From NCBI GenBank assembly GCA_947493885.1, contig CANLTE010000003.1:62001-126000 (forward strand): a DNA stretch of 64,000 nt. The letters are read 5' to 3'. Every line of letters starts with the position of its first letter. Position 1 is the stretch's first letter. The translations under genes were made by a program, and so were the position numbers. This stretch comes from an uncultured Maribacter sp. (GTDB lineage Bacteria; Bacteroidota; Bacteroidia; Flavobacteriales; Flavobacteriaceae). Positions 27,611-36,753 of this stretch are shown here, one piece after another. The notes under the pieces are model-generated. The model saw only the letters and a list, made by a program, of their open reading frames with translations. It was not told the origin of the DNA and did no database searches.

Positions 27611-28210
27611 ATGAATATAGATTTTAATAAAAATAATGATGGATTGGTTCCGGCAGTTGTGCAAGATGCCGAGACTAAAAATGTGCTGATGTTGGGTTAT
27701 ATGAATCAAGAGGCTTATGATAAGACTGTTGAATCTAAAAAGGTTACGTTTTATAGTAGAACTAAAAACCGCCTTTGGACAAAAGGTGAAGAAAGTGGGA
27801 ATTTTTTAAATCTTGTAGATATAAAAAATGATTGCGATAATGATACCCTTTTAATTTTTGTAAACCCGGTGGGACCAACTTGTCACAAGGGAACTGATAC
27901 ATGTTGGGCGGAAGAGAATGATTCTAGTTTTGGATTTTTATCTAAACTAGAAAAAACTATTGAACAAAGAAGAACTTCATCCGATGGAAGTAAATCTTAC
28001 GTTGCATCTCTCTTTGAGAAAGGAATTAATAAACTTGCTCAAAAAGTGGGCGAAGAAGCAGTTGAAGTAGTAATTGAGGCTAAAGATAACAATGATGATT
28101 TGTTCTTAAATGAAAGTGCTGATTTGTTGTTTCATTATCTAATGTTATTACAAGCCAAAGGCTTTACTTTAAAGGATATTGAAGCCGTTTTGAAAGGAAG
28201 GGAAAAATAA
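27611..28210 (+). CDS. hisIE: Bifunctional phosphoribosyl-AMP cyclohydrolase / phosphoribosyl-ATP pyrophosphatase HisIE
   Basis: HisIE carries out steps two and three of the pathway. The N-terminal cyclohydrolase (about 1-110) has GLVPAVVQDAETKNVLMLG, TFYSRTKNRLWTKGE and the zinc/Mg region DCDNDTLL-x-PVGPTCHKG-TCW. The C-terminal pyrophosphatase (about 115-199) has LAQKVGEEAVEVVIEAK and ESADLLFHYL. ATG 27611 is the likely start; a TTG at 27596 would add five residues and overlap the GNAT gene. It is the last his gene and is followed at once by a strong terminator. Confidence 0.96.
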   Translation: MNIDFNKNNDGLVPAVVQDAETKNVLMLGYMNQEAYDKTVESKKVTFYSRTKNRLWTKGEESGNFLNLVDIKNDCDNDTLLIFVNPVGPTCHKGTDTCWAEENDSSFGFLSKLEKTIEQRRTSSDGSKSYVASLFEKGINKLAQKVGEEAVEVVIEAKDNNDDLFLNESADLLFHYLMLLQAKGFTLKDIEAVLKGREK

Positions 28211-28243
28211 TTAAAAGGGGATTTTTATAGTCCCCTTTTAATT
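28209..28243. terminator. Bidirectional terminator between hisIE and the GIN-domain lipoprotein
   Basis: A perfect 13-bp stem (AATTAAAAGGGGA / TCCCCTTTTAATT) with a 9-base loop. A/T tracts on both arms allow use from both sides; it ends the his operon and the leftward unit from 29761. Confidence 0.9.
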
Positions 28244-28964
28244 AATATTTCTTTATAATTTTTGAATCCCCAGATAGTTTTTGTCTTATAATTTCAGCAT
28301 TGCCTTTATAATAAAGTTTACTATCGGCTGCAGCCTCAACATCAATGGTTTTAGATACAGATAAAAAGGCATCTGAATCTGCAAAAAGGTTGATTTCCAA
28401 ATCTTCAGTAATTAAATCGTAACCTTCTAATTGAGAATCAGCACTCAAAGAAGCATCAATATTTTCTATAGTTCCAAAAATTAAAGCATTGGAATCCGAT
28501 TTAGCATCAAATACTAAATTATCAGCATTAACTTCTCCTTCAAAGTAACTGTCTGAGTTTAATTCTATAGTAGCTATGGAAACATTAACAGGGTCTTCCA
28601 AAATAATTTTGGAGTCAGAGTATGCTTTAAAAATTTTTATTGAATTTGTAGTAATATATACTTTTAAAGTTTCGTTTCCCGTAACTATTACATTGTTTTT
28701 TAAACGAACATCAAGCCTATTACCCGAAAAATCAATTGTAATTTTATCAAAAAGATTTCTGTTTGCTTCTATTTCTAATGCCTCCACGGATGGAGAAAAT
28801 CTAACGTACGCTTCAAAATCATTTGCGATTGTAAGTTCATTAAACTTTGAAGTAGCGTAACTTTTTGTTTCGATACTTTTTGAAGGATTAACTATTTGTT
28901 TATTGCATGATGTTTGCAATATTAAACCAAGAAATAGGACAAACAATATTGATTTATTTTTCAT
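28242..28964 (-). CDS. GIN-domain (DUF2807) surface lipoprotein
   Basis: A 240-aa protein starting with a lipoprotein signal (lipobox LQTSC, Cys near 20) and followed by the repetitive beta-rich head GIN domain (adhesin-like, DUF2807): SKFNELTIANDFEAYVRF, recurring short D-S-x-[AL]-x motifs (SDSNA, ADSQL, ADSDA, ADSKL) that mark the turns of a beta-helix. The start at 28964 was chosen because it gives a clean signal peptide; upstream starts add residues that overlap the small ORF at 28975-29097. Likely exported to the outer surface; ligand unknown. Confidence 0.87.
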   Translation of the reverse strand: MKNKSILFVLFLGLILQTSCNKQIVNPSKSIETKSYATSKFNELTIANDFEAYVRFSPSVEALEIEANRNLFDKITIDFSGNRLDVRLKNNVIVTGNETLKVYITTNSIKIFKAYSDSKIILEDPVNVSIATIELNSDSYFEGEVNADNLVFDAKSDSNALIFGTIENIDASLSADSQLEGYDLITEDLEINLFADSDAFLSVSKTIDVEAAADSKLYYKGNAEIIRQKLSGDSKIIKKY

Positions 28965-28974
28965 GTTCATTTTT

Positions 28975-29097
28975 TTAAGAAACCCATTTAAAATTGATTG
29001 GAAGCCATTCATCTGAGGTTTTTAAAAAAACCTGATCGTTAACTACAAAAACTGGTTGTGTAGTTAACTTTTCTGAAGTGTTTGTTTCTTTAATCAT
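28975..29097 (-). CDS. Putative 40-aa protein between an OM barrel and a GIN lipoprotein
   Basis: An ATG at 29097 overlaps the end of the upstream outer-membrane protein gene by 8 bases and opens 40 codons ending 10 bases before the GIN lipoprotein ATG. The product is polar with a patterned middle (PVFVVNDQVFLKTSDEW) and no membrane segment. The fit between two same-strand genes and the coupled start favour a real gene, but there is no family match I know. Confidence 0.4.
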   Translation of the reverse strand: MIKETNTSEKLTTQPVFVVNDQVFLKTSDEWLPINFKWVS

Positions 29098-29761
29098 TAT
29101 TTAAATTCTTTTTATACCGATTTTTTCCCATGTTAAAAATGCCAACTTTTACTCCAATACCTGCTGAAAACCCATTTATTCTTTCCAGAGGACTTGGTGT
29201 TAAATCAATTTTACTAGAAAAACGATATTTAATTCCTGCTTCTATTTGTAAAAATCTTGATACGTTATATATGACACCAACCCCCGGTTCTATAATAAAC
29301 AGTCCATCAGACTCTTGTGTCTCACTTTCTTCATAATTATCATCGTCAAATAAATCACCATCTACATATGCAATTCCTCCAGCACCAACTAACAGTGGGA
29401 ACGATAGGTTTACCCTTGATTTTCCAAACAAAATAGGTTCTAAATGAATACCAGCATATCCACCAATTAAATCTTGGTTTACGGAAGAAACTATTCCTGA
29501 AAGGTTTTGTTGAGAATAAAAACCACCTGCCGCTACACCTATCTCCAATTGTCGGTTAGCAACGTAAGCAACTTTTATACCCATTCTATAAGTTTCCTTT
29601 CCATCAATTTCACCAAAGTGTGTAGATAAGCCTAGGTACACTCCATGTACTATTTTTTTTCGATCGTTAAATTCTAAATAGTTGTCATCTTCCTGACTCA
29701 TCATGGTAAATCCACTTAAAGAGCATAGTAATAGTAATAGGTAAATTTTAAAATATTTCAT
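29090..29761 (-). CDS. Outer-membrane beta-barrel protein
   Basis: A 223-aa protein with an N-terminal signal peptide (KYFKIYLLLLLCSLSGFTMMSQ region, cleavage near 22) and alternating aromatic/hydrophobic strands typical of small outer-membrane barrels (VYLGLSTHFGE, YAGIHLEPILFG, RFLQIEAGIKYRFSS, GFSAGIGVKVGIF). The start is ATG 29761; an earlier in-frame start would place non-signal residues first. It leads a leftward unit with the small ORF and GIN lipoprotein. Function unknown. Confidence 0.8.
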   Translation of the reverse strand: MKYFKIYLLLLLCSLSGFTMMSQEDDNYLEFNDRKKIVHGVYLGLSTHFGEIDGKETYRMGIKVAYVANRQLEIGVAAGGFYSQQNLSGIVSSVNQDLIGGYAGIHLEPILFGKSRVNLSFPLLVGAGGIAYVDGDLFDDDNYEESETQESDGLFIIEPGVGVIYNVSRFLQIEAGIKYRFSSKIDLTPSPLERINGFSAGIGVKVGIFNMGKNRYKKNLNND

Positions 29762-29974
29762 TGTATTTGATGATTGATTGTTATTTATATAGACAACATC
29801 GTAATTAAAAGGTTGCATATTTTAGAATGTTTTTTTTGTAAGAAGAAAAAAATATTGATTTGTTACAATTATTGATGTTAAGTTTATTGGTTTTTTCTAC
29901 TATAGAAATGCGAATAGTCGTTAAGATTTTTTTAAAATAAGGTATAACCTGTTTTAAAGTTTTAACTTTATAGT

Positions 29975-31141
29975 ATGGCTATAAGAAAAAAAGGATTTCA
30001 CTTTTCAGTATACCAGGCACCAAATCAATCTCCTTTTGAAAAACTTTTTGAAATTTTTAAGGAGTTAATAACTCATACCTCAGGTGATGTTGATGAAGCC
30101 ATAGACTGGCTTAGAGAATTGGATAAAGAATATGAATTAACTGATGAGAATTATACCATTGATGATTTCATTGAGGATCTAAAGGCTAAAGGTTTTTTAC
30201 AAGAAGAAATTAACCCAGATTCAGAGGAAGGTTCTGAAGGAGAGGAAGGGAATAATAGAGGTGAAAATGGAGAAAGGAATTTATCCATTACTTCTAAAAT
30301 GGAACGTATAATCAGGAAAGCAGCCCTAGATCAAATTTTTGGAAAACTAAAGCAGCGAGGTTCCGGAAATCATAAGACAGGAAAAGTTGGAAGGGGAGAT
30401 GAACATACTGGAGATTACAGGGAATATAGATATGGAGATAGTTTAGAACGTATATCTATTACCGAAAGTTTAAAAAATGCTCAAATTAATCATGGCTTGG
30501 ACTCATTTTCACTTAGTGAAGAAGATTTGGTTATAGAAGATACACATTACAAAGCTCAGATGAGCACTGTGTTGATGATTGACATTAGTCATAGTATGAT
30601 ACTTTATGGAGAGGATCGAATCACACCTGCTAAAAAGGTTGCTATGGCATTAGCTGAGTTAATAACAACAAGATATCCAAAAGATACTATTGATATTTTA
30701 GTTTTTGGAAATGATGCTTGGCCAATTGCGGTAAAGGATTTGCCTTATTTAAAAGTGGGGCCATACCATACCAATACTGTTGCGGGTTTGCAATTAGCAA
30801 TGGATATGCTGAGAAGAAAACGGAACACCAATAAGCAGATTTTTATGATTACTGATGGCAAGCCAAGCTGTTTGCGTTTACCTGACGGAACATATTATAA
30901 AAATAGTGTAGGCTTAGATGACTATATTGTGGAAAAATGCTATAACATGGCTAGACAGGCAAGAAAATTGCACATACCAATAACTACTTTTATGATTGCT
31001 CAGGATCCTTATTTAAAGCAATTTATTCGTCATTTTACGGAAGCAAATAAAGGAAAAGCTTTTTATACGGGGTTAAAAGGGTTAGGGGAAATGATTTTTG
31101 AAGATTACGAAACAAACAGAAGAAAACGACTAAAAGGATAG
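29975..31141 (+). CDS. VWA-domain protein, partner of MoxR-like ATPase
   Basis: A 388-aa cytoplasmic protein. An N-terminal helical region (1-80) is followed by a charged, Gly/Glu-rich linker, then a VWA domain with a full MIDAS-type motif (MIDISHSM, D-x-S-x-S; later ITDGKPS). No signal or membrane helix is seen. It lies 25 bases before an AAA+ MoxR-like gene, the recurrent AAA-VWA pair that acts in metal insertion or assembly of protein complexes. The target of this pair is unknown. Confidence 0.87.
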   Translation: MAIRKKGFHFSVYQAPNQSPFEKLFEIFKELITHTSGDVDEAIDWLRELDKEYELTDENYTIDDFIEDLKAKGFLQEEINPDSEEGSEGEEGNNRGENGERNLSITSKMERIIRKAALDQIFGKLKQRGSGNHKTGKVGRGDEHTGDYREYRYGDSLERISITESLKNAQINHGLDSFSLSEEDLVIEDTHYKAQMSTVLMIDISHSMILYGEDRITPAKKVAMALAELITTRYPKDTIDILVFGNDAWPIAVKDLPYLKVGPYHTNTVAGLQLAMDMLRRKRNTNKQIFMITDGKPSCLRLPDGTYYKNSVGLDDYIVEKCYNMARQARKLHIPITTFMIAQDPYLKQFIRHFTEANKGKAFYTGLKGLGEMIFEDYETNRRKRLKG

Positions 31142-31166
31142 ATAGCTAAATCTGATACAATTTACT

Positions 31167-32639
31167 ATGAATATTGAGATGGATAAGATAAAAACACTAG
31201 GTCAACTAAAAAAAATAAACTATAAAAGTAAAAGTATTAAGGATGAGCTTAGAGATAATTTAATAGCTAAAATAAAGCAAAAAGAAGAGGTTTTTAAAGG
31301 TGTTTGGGGGTATGAGAACTCTGTTATCCCAGAGTTGGAAAGAGCTATTTTATCTAGACATAACATTAATTTATTGGGATTAAGGGGGCAAGCAAAAACT
31401 CGCCTCGCTAGACTAATGGTTAATTTACTAGATGAGTATATACCTATTATTGATGGCTCAGAAATTAATGATGACCCATTAAATCCTATTTCGCGCTATG
31501 CGCTTGATACCATAGAAAAGGGTGGAGATAATACACCAATTTCATGGTTACATAGAAGTAATAGATTTTATGAAAAACTGGCGACTCCAGATGTTACGGT
31601 TGCAGATTTAATAGGAGATGTAGATCCCATTAAGGCTGCAAACTTAAAACTTTCATATGCGGATGATAGAGTTATACACTTTGGCATGATACCAAGAGCC
31701 AACAGATGTATTTTTGTAATTAATGAGCTTCCGGATTTACAGGCTAGAATACAAGTTTCCTTATTTAATATTTTACAAGAAGGAGATATTCAAATACGAG
31801 GGTTTAAAATTAGAATGCCTTTAGATTTACAATTTATTTTTACCGCAAACCCAGAAGATTATACAAATAGGGGAAGTATTGTTACCCCCTTAAAAGATAG
31901 AATTGGTTCTCAAATCTTAACACATTATCCTGATGACATTGAAACCGCGCGAAAAATTACGGAGCAAGAATCTAATTTGGAGAAAAGGCAGACAGAAACA
32001 GTTTATGTACCTGATTTAGCAAAGGATTTATTGGAACAAATAAGTTTTGAAGCTAGAAATAGTGAATATGTTGACGCCAAAAGCGGCGTAAGTGCGCGTA
32101 CTAGTATTACAGCATTTGAAAATTTACTAAGTACAGCTGAATTAAGAGCATTAAAATCCAATGCATTAAAAACATCGGTTAGGCTAAGCGATTTTACAGG
32201 TGTGATTCCTGCTATTACGGGAAAAATAGAATTGGTTTATGAAGGAGAACAAGAAGGAGCTGATGCGGTGGCTATGGTTTTAATTGAAAGTGCTATTAAA
32301 ACATTATTTCCTTCCTATTTTCCTAAGATTAATAAATTAGAAAAAAAGGATGCCCAAACTCCATATGATGAGCTTGTTAGCTGGTTTTATGAGGCAGATG
32401 GAGGGTTTGAACTTTTAGATGATTTACCAGATGACGAATATCAAGTATTGTTAAATAGTATCCCACCATTAAATAATTTACTAAGAGAGCATCAATCTAA
32501 TGTAAAAGAAGAAGATTCTTATTTTGTTAAGGAATTGGTGCTATGGGGACTTGTTGCACACAAAAAATTGAGTAAGCGTAGATTCTTAGAAGGTTATCTT
32601 TTTAAAGATTTATATGGAAGTTATATAAGTGGGCTGTAA
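31167..32639 (+). CDS. MoxR/magnesium-chelatase-like AAA+ ATPase
   Basis: A 490-aa AAA+ protein. Walker A is the variant LLGLRGQAKTRLAR (near 66-79), Walker B-type segment RCIFVINELPDLQAR with the NE sensor, then LQFIFTANPEDYTNRG (sensor 1) and KDRIGSQI. It resembles the ChlI/RavA-type ATPases that work with VWA partners, and the VWA gene just upstream supports this. It lacks any DNA-binding or sigma54 domain, so chaperone-type remodelling is the likely role. Confidence 0.88.
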   Translation: MNIEMDKIKTLGQLKKINYKSKSIKDELRDNLIAKIKQKEEVFKGVWGYENSVIPELERAILSRHNINLLGLRGQAKTRLARLMVNLLDEYIPIIDGSEINDDPLNPISRYALDTIEKGGDNTPISWLHRSNRFYEKLATPDVTVADLIGDVDPIKAANLKLSYADDRVIHFGMIPRANRCIFVINELPDLQARIQVSLFNILQEGDIQIRGFKIRMPLDLQFIFTANPEDYTNRGSIVTPLKDRIGSQILTHYPDDIETARKITEQESNLEKRQTETVYVPDLAKDLLEQISFEARNSEYVDAKSGVSARTSITAFENLLSTAELRALKSNALKTSVRLSDFTGVIPAITGKIELVYEGEQEGADAVAMVLIESAIKTLFPSYFPKINKLEKKDAQTPYDELVSWFYEADGGFELLDDLPDDEYQVLLNSIPPLNNLLREHQSNVKEEDSYFVKELVLWGLVAHKKLSKRRFLEGYLFKDLYGSYISGL

Positions 32640-32660
32640 GATTACCCTAAACTAAAGTAA

Positions 32661-32692
32661 AAAACCTCCTTTGATATTAAGGAGGTTTTTTT
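32661..32692 (+). terminator. Terminator after the AAA+ gene
   Basis: An 11-bp stem (AAAACCTCCTT / AAGGAGGTTTT) with a 7-base loop and a T-run. It separates the AAA+ gene from the convergent histidine kinase. Confidence 0.88.
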
Positions 32693-32726
32693 GTGGGGAA
32701 TCATAGCAATTAATCTCCCAAAACTA

Positions 32727-34217
32727 TTACTGGTAAGCAGGTAAATCAAAAGTAAATGTACTTCCTTCTTTAGGTTTGCTTAAAACGGTAATAGTAGTAT
32801 CATGTAGGTCCATAATCTTTTTAACAATTGCTAAGCCTAAACCATAGCCTTGACGTACAGCCTCTTTATCAATTTGTTTGTAGCGATCGAAAATAAAAGG
32901 TTGGTCCTTAATTGGAATTCCTTTTCCGGTATCCTTAATATTAATTTCAACATTATGCTTTTTTCTCATTATAGATAACGTTACTTTTCCATTGGTACTT
33001 GTATATTTTAAGGCATTTTCTATTAAATTTTGAAGTGCTCTTTCTACCAAACTAACGTCAGCAAACACCATGCTGTTTTCATTAGGATTTTCAATCTCTA
33101 GCACTATGTTTTTTTTGTCCGCAATTACCTTAAATTTTGCTATTAAATCATGTCCTAGTTCAGTAATCGAAAAAGGCTCTTTTACTGGAGTAATTTGCTC
33201 TGCTTCTAATTTAGAATACTCAAACAGCTGATTAATTAGGTTGGAAAGCTTGTTAATATTATCATGAGTAATTTGAAGATATTCTTGCTTTTCATTTTCT
33301 GATAGCGATTCGCGCTTAATTTGTAATGTTTCTACATATCCTTTTAAAATGGCAAGTGGAGTTCTTAGGTCGTGTGAAACGTTAGCAATAAGTTCTCTTC
33401 GCAATGTATCCACCGATTTCATTTTATCCATGGACTCCACAATGGTATCTGCCATGTCATTAAATGAATGAGCCAGTACTTCTACATCAGATTTTTCCGG
33501 ATTTTTAATTCTAGCAGCCAAATCACCTTCTTGAAAACTTCTAACGGTCTGGGTCATTAACCTTAAGTTTTTAGTTAAAAACCATATGCTTAATAATCCT
33601 ATTAAAAATGCAAATAACATACTTAGTAGGGTAGCACCAAGACCAAGTTTTAGAAAATACCTACCCAATAAGCTGTTACTTATAAGTTGATGCTCTTGGC
33701 CCGCTAAAATAATGTAAACAAATCCTTCATATCCATCAACATTGTATGGCGCAGCTGAAAAAATTCTTTCATTATTTGGGTTTCTAGGGTCATCCCCTAA
33801 AATGTACTTTTCACCTTTATGAGCAATAAATTTTTTAATTGGAGTAATGTCTACAGTTTTAGATTCCGCATTTTCTCCATGATCCAAAACAACTGAATAA
33901 AGTACGGTGCCTTTTTTGTCTAGTAAATAAACTTCAATACTTCGGTTAACAGCCATCATATCGTGCATTAAATCACCAAATAATGGTTTGTTAACGCTAC
34001 CATCTTCTAAAAAGGGGGAAGCGCTTTGAAATTTTTCTTCAATTAAATGATTGGCAACGTTGGCATTTACTTTTTGAGTAGTTGCCTGATTGTAATTATG
34101 CACAAAATAACCTGTGACAAATACGTATGAAGCTCCCATAATTAAAATAATCAAACTAAAAACAAGTAAAATCTTTTTAATTAGTCTTGGAGTTAGTGTT
34201 TTATCTGCCGTTTTCAT
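32727..34217 (-). CDS. Membrane sensor histidine kinase
   Basis: A 496-aa kinase: membrane helix 1 (about 13-35), a periplasmic sensor of about 150 residues, membrane helix 2 (about 190-215), HAMP, HisKA with the phospho-His in IANVSHDLRTPLAI (near 282), and a HATPase_c domain with the N, G1 and G2 boxes (NLIENALKY, DTGKGIP, GYGLGLAIVK). It overlaps the response regulator stop by four bases (ATGA), so both form a two-component pair. The signal is not readable from sequence. Confidence 0.94.
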   Translation of the reverse strand: MKTADKTLTPRLIKKILLVFSLIILIMGASYVFVTGYFVHNYNQATTQKVNANVANHLIEEKFQSASPFLEDGSVNKPLFGDLMHDMMAVNRSIEVYLLDKKGTVLYSVVLDHGENAESKTVDITPIKKFIAHKGEKYILGDDPRNPNNERIFSAAPYNVDGYEGFVYIILAGQEHQLISNSLLGRYFLKLGLGATLLSMLFAFLIGLLSIWFLTKNLRLMTQTVRSFQEGDLAARIKNPEKSDVEVLAHSFNDMADTIVESMDKMKSVDTLRRELIANVSHDLRTPLAILKGYVETLQIKRESLSENEKQEYLQITHDNINKLSNLINQLFEYSKLEAEQITPVKEPFSITELGHDLIAKFKVIADKKNIVLEIENPNENSMVFADVSLVERALQNLIENALKYTSTNGKVTLSIMRKKHNVEINIKDTGKGIPIKDQPFIFDRYKQIDKEAVRQGYGLGLAIVKKIMDLHDTTITVLSKPKEGSTFTFDLPAYQ

Positions 34218-34912
34218 AAGCCAATATCTTCATTAAATTTATAACCAACACCCCAAGTTGTAAGGATGTAAGTTGGGTTGGTCATATCGGTTTCTATTTT
34301 TCCTCTAAGCCTATTAATATGCGAGTTAACGGTATGCTCATATCCTTCAAAATTATATCCCCAAATCATGTTAAGTAAATCGGTTCTTGAATAATTTTTT
34401 CCAGGGTTAGAAGCCATTAAAACAAGTAACTCAAATTCCTTTGGAGATAACTCTATTTTTTGATTGTTTAGTAAAACCTTTCGCTTATCAATGTCTATGG
34501 TTAAACCTTCAAAAGCTAAGCCATCTGTTTTGCTATTTGTATCTTCCTTTTCATTTGTTCTGCGCATTACGGCCTTAATTCTAGCTAATAATTCTCTAAT
34601 GCTAAAAGGTTTTGTGATATAGTCATCTGCACCAATTTCTAACCCTAAAACCCTATCAATTTCTTCAGATTTTGCTGTTAGCATAATTATAGGTGTATTT
34701 TTTTTGGCCCTTAGCTTTTTACAAATATCAACCCCGTCCATTGTTGGCAAGGTTAAATCTAATAGTATTAGGTCATAATCACTTTCTAACGCCATTTTTA
34801 ATCCTTCTGCACCATCCATGGCTTTTGAAGTATTATAAATGTTATCGGTTAAATGAATTTCCAGTAGTTTTATAATTTCTGGATCGTCTTCTATTATTAA
34901 AATTTGCTTCAT
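34214..34912 (-). CDS. OmpR/PhoB-family response regulator
   Basis: A 232-aa regulator. Receiver domain 1-120 with D9/D10, phospho-acceptor D52 in LILLDLTLPTMDG, and Lys in ITKPFSIREL; C-terminal winged-helix DNA-binding domain (about 130-232) with LSPKEFELL, RTDLLNMIWG and TVNSHINRLRGKIE. It is the upstream gene of the pair with the kinase at 32727-34217. The lipoprotein gene transcribed divergently at 35179 is a possible target. Confidence 0.95.
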   Translation of the reverse strand: MKQILIIEDDPEIIKLLEIHLTDNIYNTSKAMDGAEGLKMALESDYDLILLDLTLPTMDGVDICKKLRAKKNTPIIMLTAKSEEIDRVLGLEIGADDYITKPFSIRELLARIKAVMRRTNEKEDTNSKTDGLAFEGLTIDIDKRKVLLNNQKIELSPKEFELLVLMASNPGKNYSRTDLLNMIWGYNFEGYEHTVNSHINRLRGKIETDMTNPTYILTTWGVGYKFNEDIGL

Positions 34913-35033
34913 AATTATAGGGTACTAAAGAAATCAAAAAGTATCACACAAATATCACAGATAGCAAAAAACTATCCATTATAGTCTGGTATACTTCTAT
35001 GTAGCCGTTTATAAATGGGTATCCTTACACTAA

Positions 35034-35062
35034 TTTGTTAATTAAGTGTTTCAATAACTTTA
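35034..35062 (+). promoter_or_regulatory. Promoter upstream of the duplicated-domain lipoprotein
   Basis: TTTG at 35034-35037, 17-base spacer, TAACTTTA at 35055-35062 (one mismatch to TAnnTTTG). It leaves a 5' leader of about 110 bases before the lipoprotein ATG. Confidence 0.4.
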
Positions 35063-35178
35063 CAGTTATATTTTTTTAAATATCACAATTAATTAAACAT
35101 AAAAGTTAACATTCTGTGATACTTCTGTTACTTCCTCATTGTTCCTTTGTCTTAAATAAATCTAAAACAAAAAATAAA

Positions 35179-36054
35179 ATGAAAAAGTCAGTTAAATTAG
35201 TAATGGTCGTTGCGATGGCCCTTGGGCTTCAAACCGCATGCACACATAAAGGAGATACTCCTGAGGAATCTAAATTAGTTCTTAATTTTGATGGATTAGA
35301 AGATTTGGGTGATAATTTTTTATATGAAGGATGGATTATAGTTGATGGTGCTCCGGTTTCTACAGGAACGTTCTCTGTTAATGCAGAAGGAGACCTTTCT
35401 CAAAAACGTTTTGACGTTGATGAAGATCAATTAAACAAGGCAACAAATTTTGTGTTGTCTATTGAACCTAATCCAGACCCATCTCCAGATCCGGCTCCAA
35501 CCAAAATATTTATTGGTGAATTTAGTGGTAATCAAGCTGAAATGACTACAAACACGGTTGCTTCTAGTTTTAGTGATATTGATGGAAAATATATTGTTGC
35601 CGCTCCAACAGGAACAGGGGATGAATCTGAAAAGTATAGTGGTATATGGTTTTTAGATAATAGTTCTGGTATGGCTGTTGCCGGTTTACAATTACCAACT
35701 TTATCTGATGGATGGAAATATGAAGGATGGGTTGTTATTGATGGAGTTCCAGTGAGTACAGGTACGTTTACGGATGTTAATGCTGCCGATGAATCTGGAA
35801 TGTTTAGTGGTGCTAATCCTGGACCAAATTATCCTGGAGAGGACTTTTTAGTAAACGCTCCTGATGGTTTAACTTTTCCAACTGATATTAGAGAAGGTGT
35901 AGCTGTAATAAGTATTGAGCCATATCCAGATAACAGTCCTGCACCATTTACTTTAAAGCCTTTAGCAGGGCCAATTCCTGCAGATGCAATGGGTGTTCAA
36001 CAAATTGGTTCAAATGTAGCAGGTAGTTTTCCTTCAGGAACTGCTAGTAGATAA
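35179..36054 (+). CDS. Lipoprotein with two homologous repeats
   Basis: A 291-aa lipoprotein (lipobox LQTAC, Cys21) with no known family I can name. Two copies of a domain are visible: YEGWIIVDGAPVSTGTF at residues 49-65 and YEGWVVIDGVPVSTGTF at 181-197, each followed by an IEP-type strand (LSIEPNPDPSPDPAP and ISIEPYPDNSPAPF). The pattern suggests an ancient internal duplication of a small beta-sandwich exposed on the outer membrane. The ATG at 35179 gives a clean signal peptide. It is divergent from the two-component pair; a terminator follows. Confidence 0.82.
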   Translation: MKKSVKLVMVVAMALGLQTACTHKGDTPEESKLVLNFDGLEDLGDNFLYEGWIIVDGAPVSTGTFSVNAEGDLSQKRFDVDEDQLNKATNFVLSIEPNPDPSPDPAPTKIFIGEFSGNQAEMTTNTVASSFSDIDGKYIVAAPTGTGDESEKYSGIWFLDNSSGMAVAGLQLPTLSDGWKYEGWVVIDGVPVSTGTFTDVNAADESGMFSGANPGPNYPGEDFLVNAPDGLTFPTDIREGVAVISIEPYPDNSPAPFTLKPLAGPIPADAMGVQQIGSNVAGSFPSGTASR

Positions 36055-36085
36055 TAATATTTTTGATTGTACTATACACTTTCTA

Positions 36086-36116
36086 AAAGTCGCTTTGTAA
36101 AAAAGCGGCTTTTTTT
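36086..36116. terminator. Terminator between the lipoprotein and a convergent membrane protein
   Basis: An 11-bp stem (AAAGTCGCTTT / AAAGCGGCTTT, one G-U) with a T-run on the plus strand and A-rich arms on the minus strand. Confidence 0.85.
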
Positions 36117-36597
36117 AATCCCAAGAGTCAACCTTATTGTTTAGTTCTTCAAAATTATAGCCACCAACTTTTTGTTTTCGATAATATATAGCTAAAACAG
36201 ATAAACCTATTAATAGAATTTGTAATAACATAGCTAAAATGCCTAAGGGAATAAAAGCTGACGATATATTATAGTTGCTATAGTCACCGTAACTAAATAC
36301 AATAATGGTAATATCGATTAATTTGTAAAAGTATATGGCAATCACAATATAAAAAGCATATTCAATATTACGCATTTGAATATCTGAAACTTCATCTTCT
36401 TTTATTTTAAACCAAAGAACGTATAGGTAAATACAGTGGATTATGGAAAAAATAGGGAGAACATAATTTTTAAGTTTAAACAAATACATTTTATTGGTAT
36501 AAAAACCATAAAACCCAAAAATAATTACAATAGGGATGATACAAAGCGACGCAAGCAGTGTACGTCTCCAGGGGAACAATTTATGTATTAAATTCAT
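36115..36597 (-). CDS. Hypothetical membrane protein
   Basis: A 160-aa protein with four predicted membrane helices (about 15-32, 45-62, 78-97 and 115-137) and a charged C-terminal tail (KQKVGGYNFEELNNKV). No recognised domain. The start is an ATG at 36597. Neighbours give no functional hint; a small integral membrane protein of unknown role. Confidence 0.7.
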   Translation of the reverse strand: MNLIHKLFPWRRTLLASLCIIPIVIIFGFYGFYTNKMYLFKLKNYVLPIFSIIHCIYLYVLWFKIKEDEVSDIQMRNIEYAFYIVIAIYFYKLIDITIIVFSYGDYSNYNISSAFIPLGILAMLLQILLIGLSVLAIYYRKQKVGGYNFEELNNKVDSWD

Positions 36598-36753
36598 GTA
36601 TATGAAGTTAGGAGTATCTCAAATTTAGTAGAAAATTACGGTTGTTAAACTTAGTACAAATATATTTCGACAAACTGAGATATATATAAGATAGAACGAA
36701 AAAAACGAAGTTAACAGACACATTTACGTCAACTCCGTTTTTCTTAAATTATA

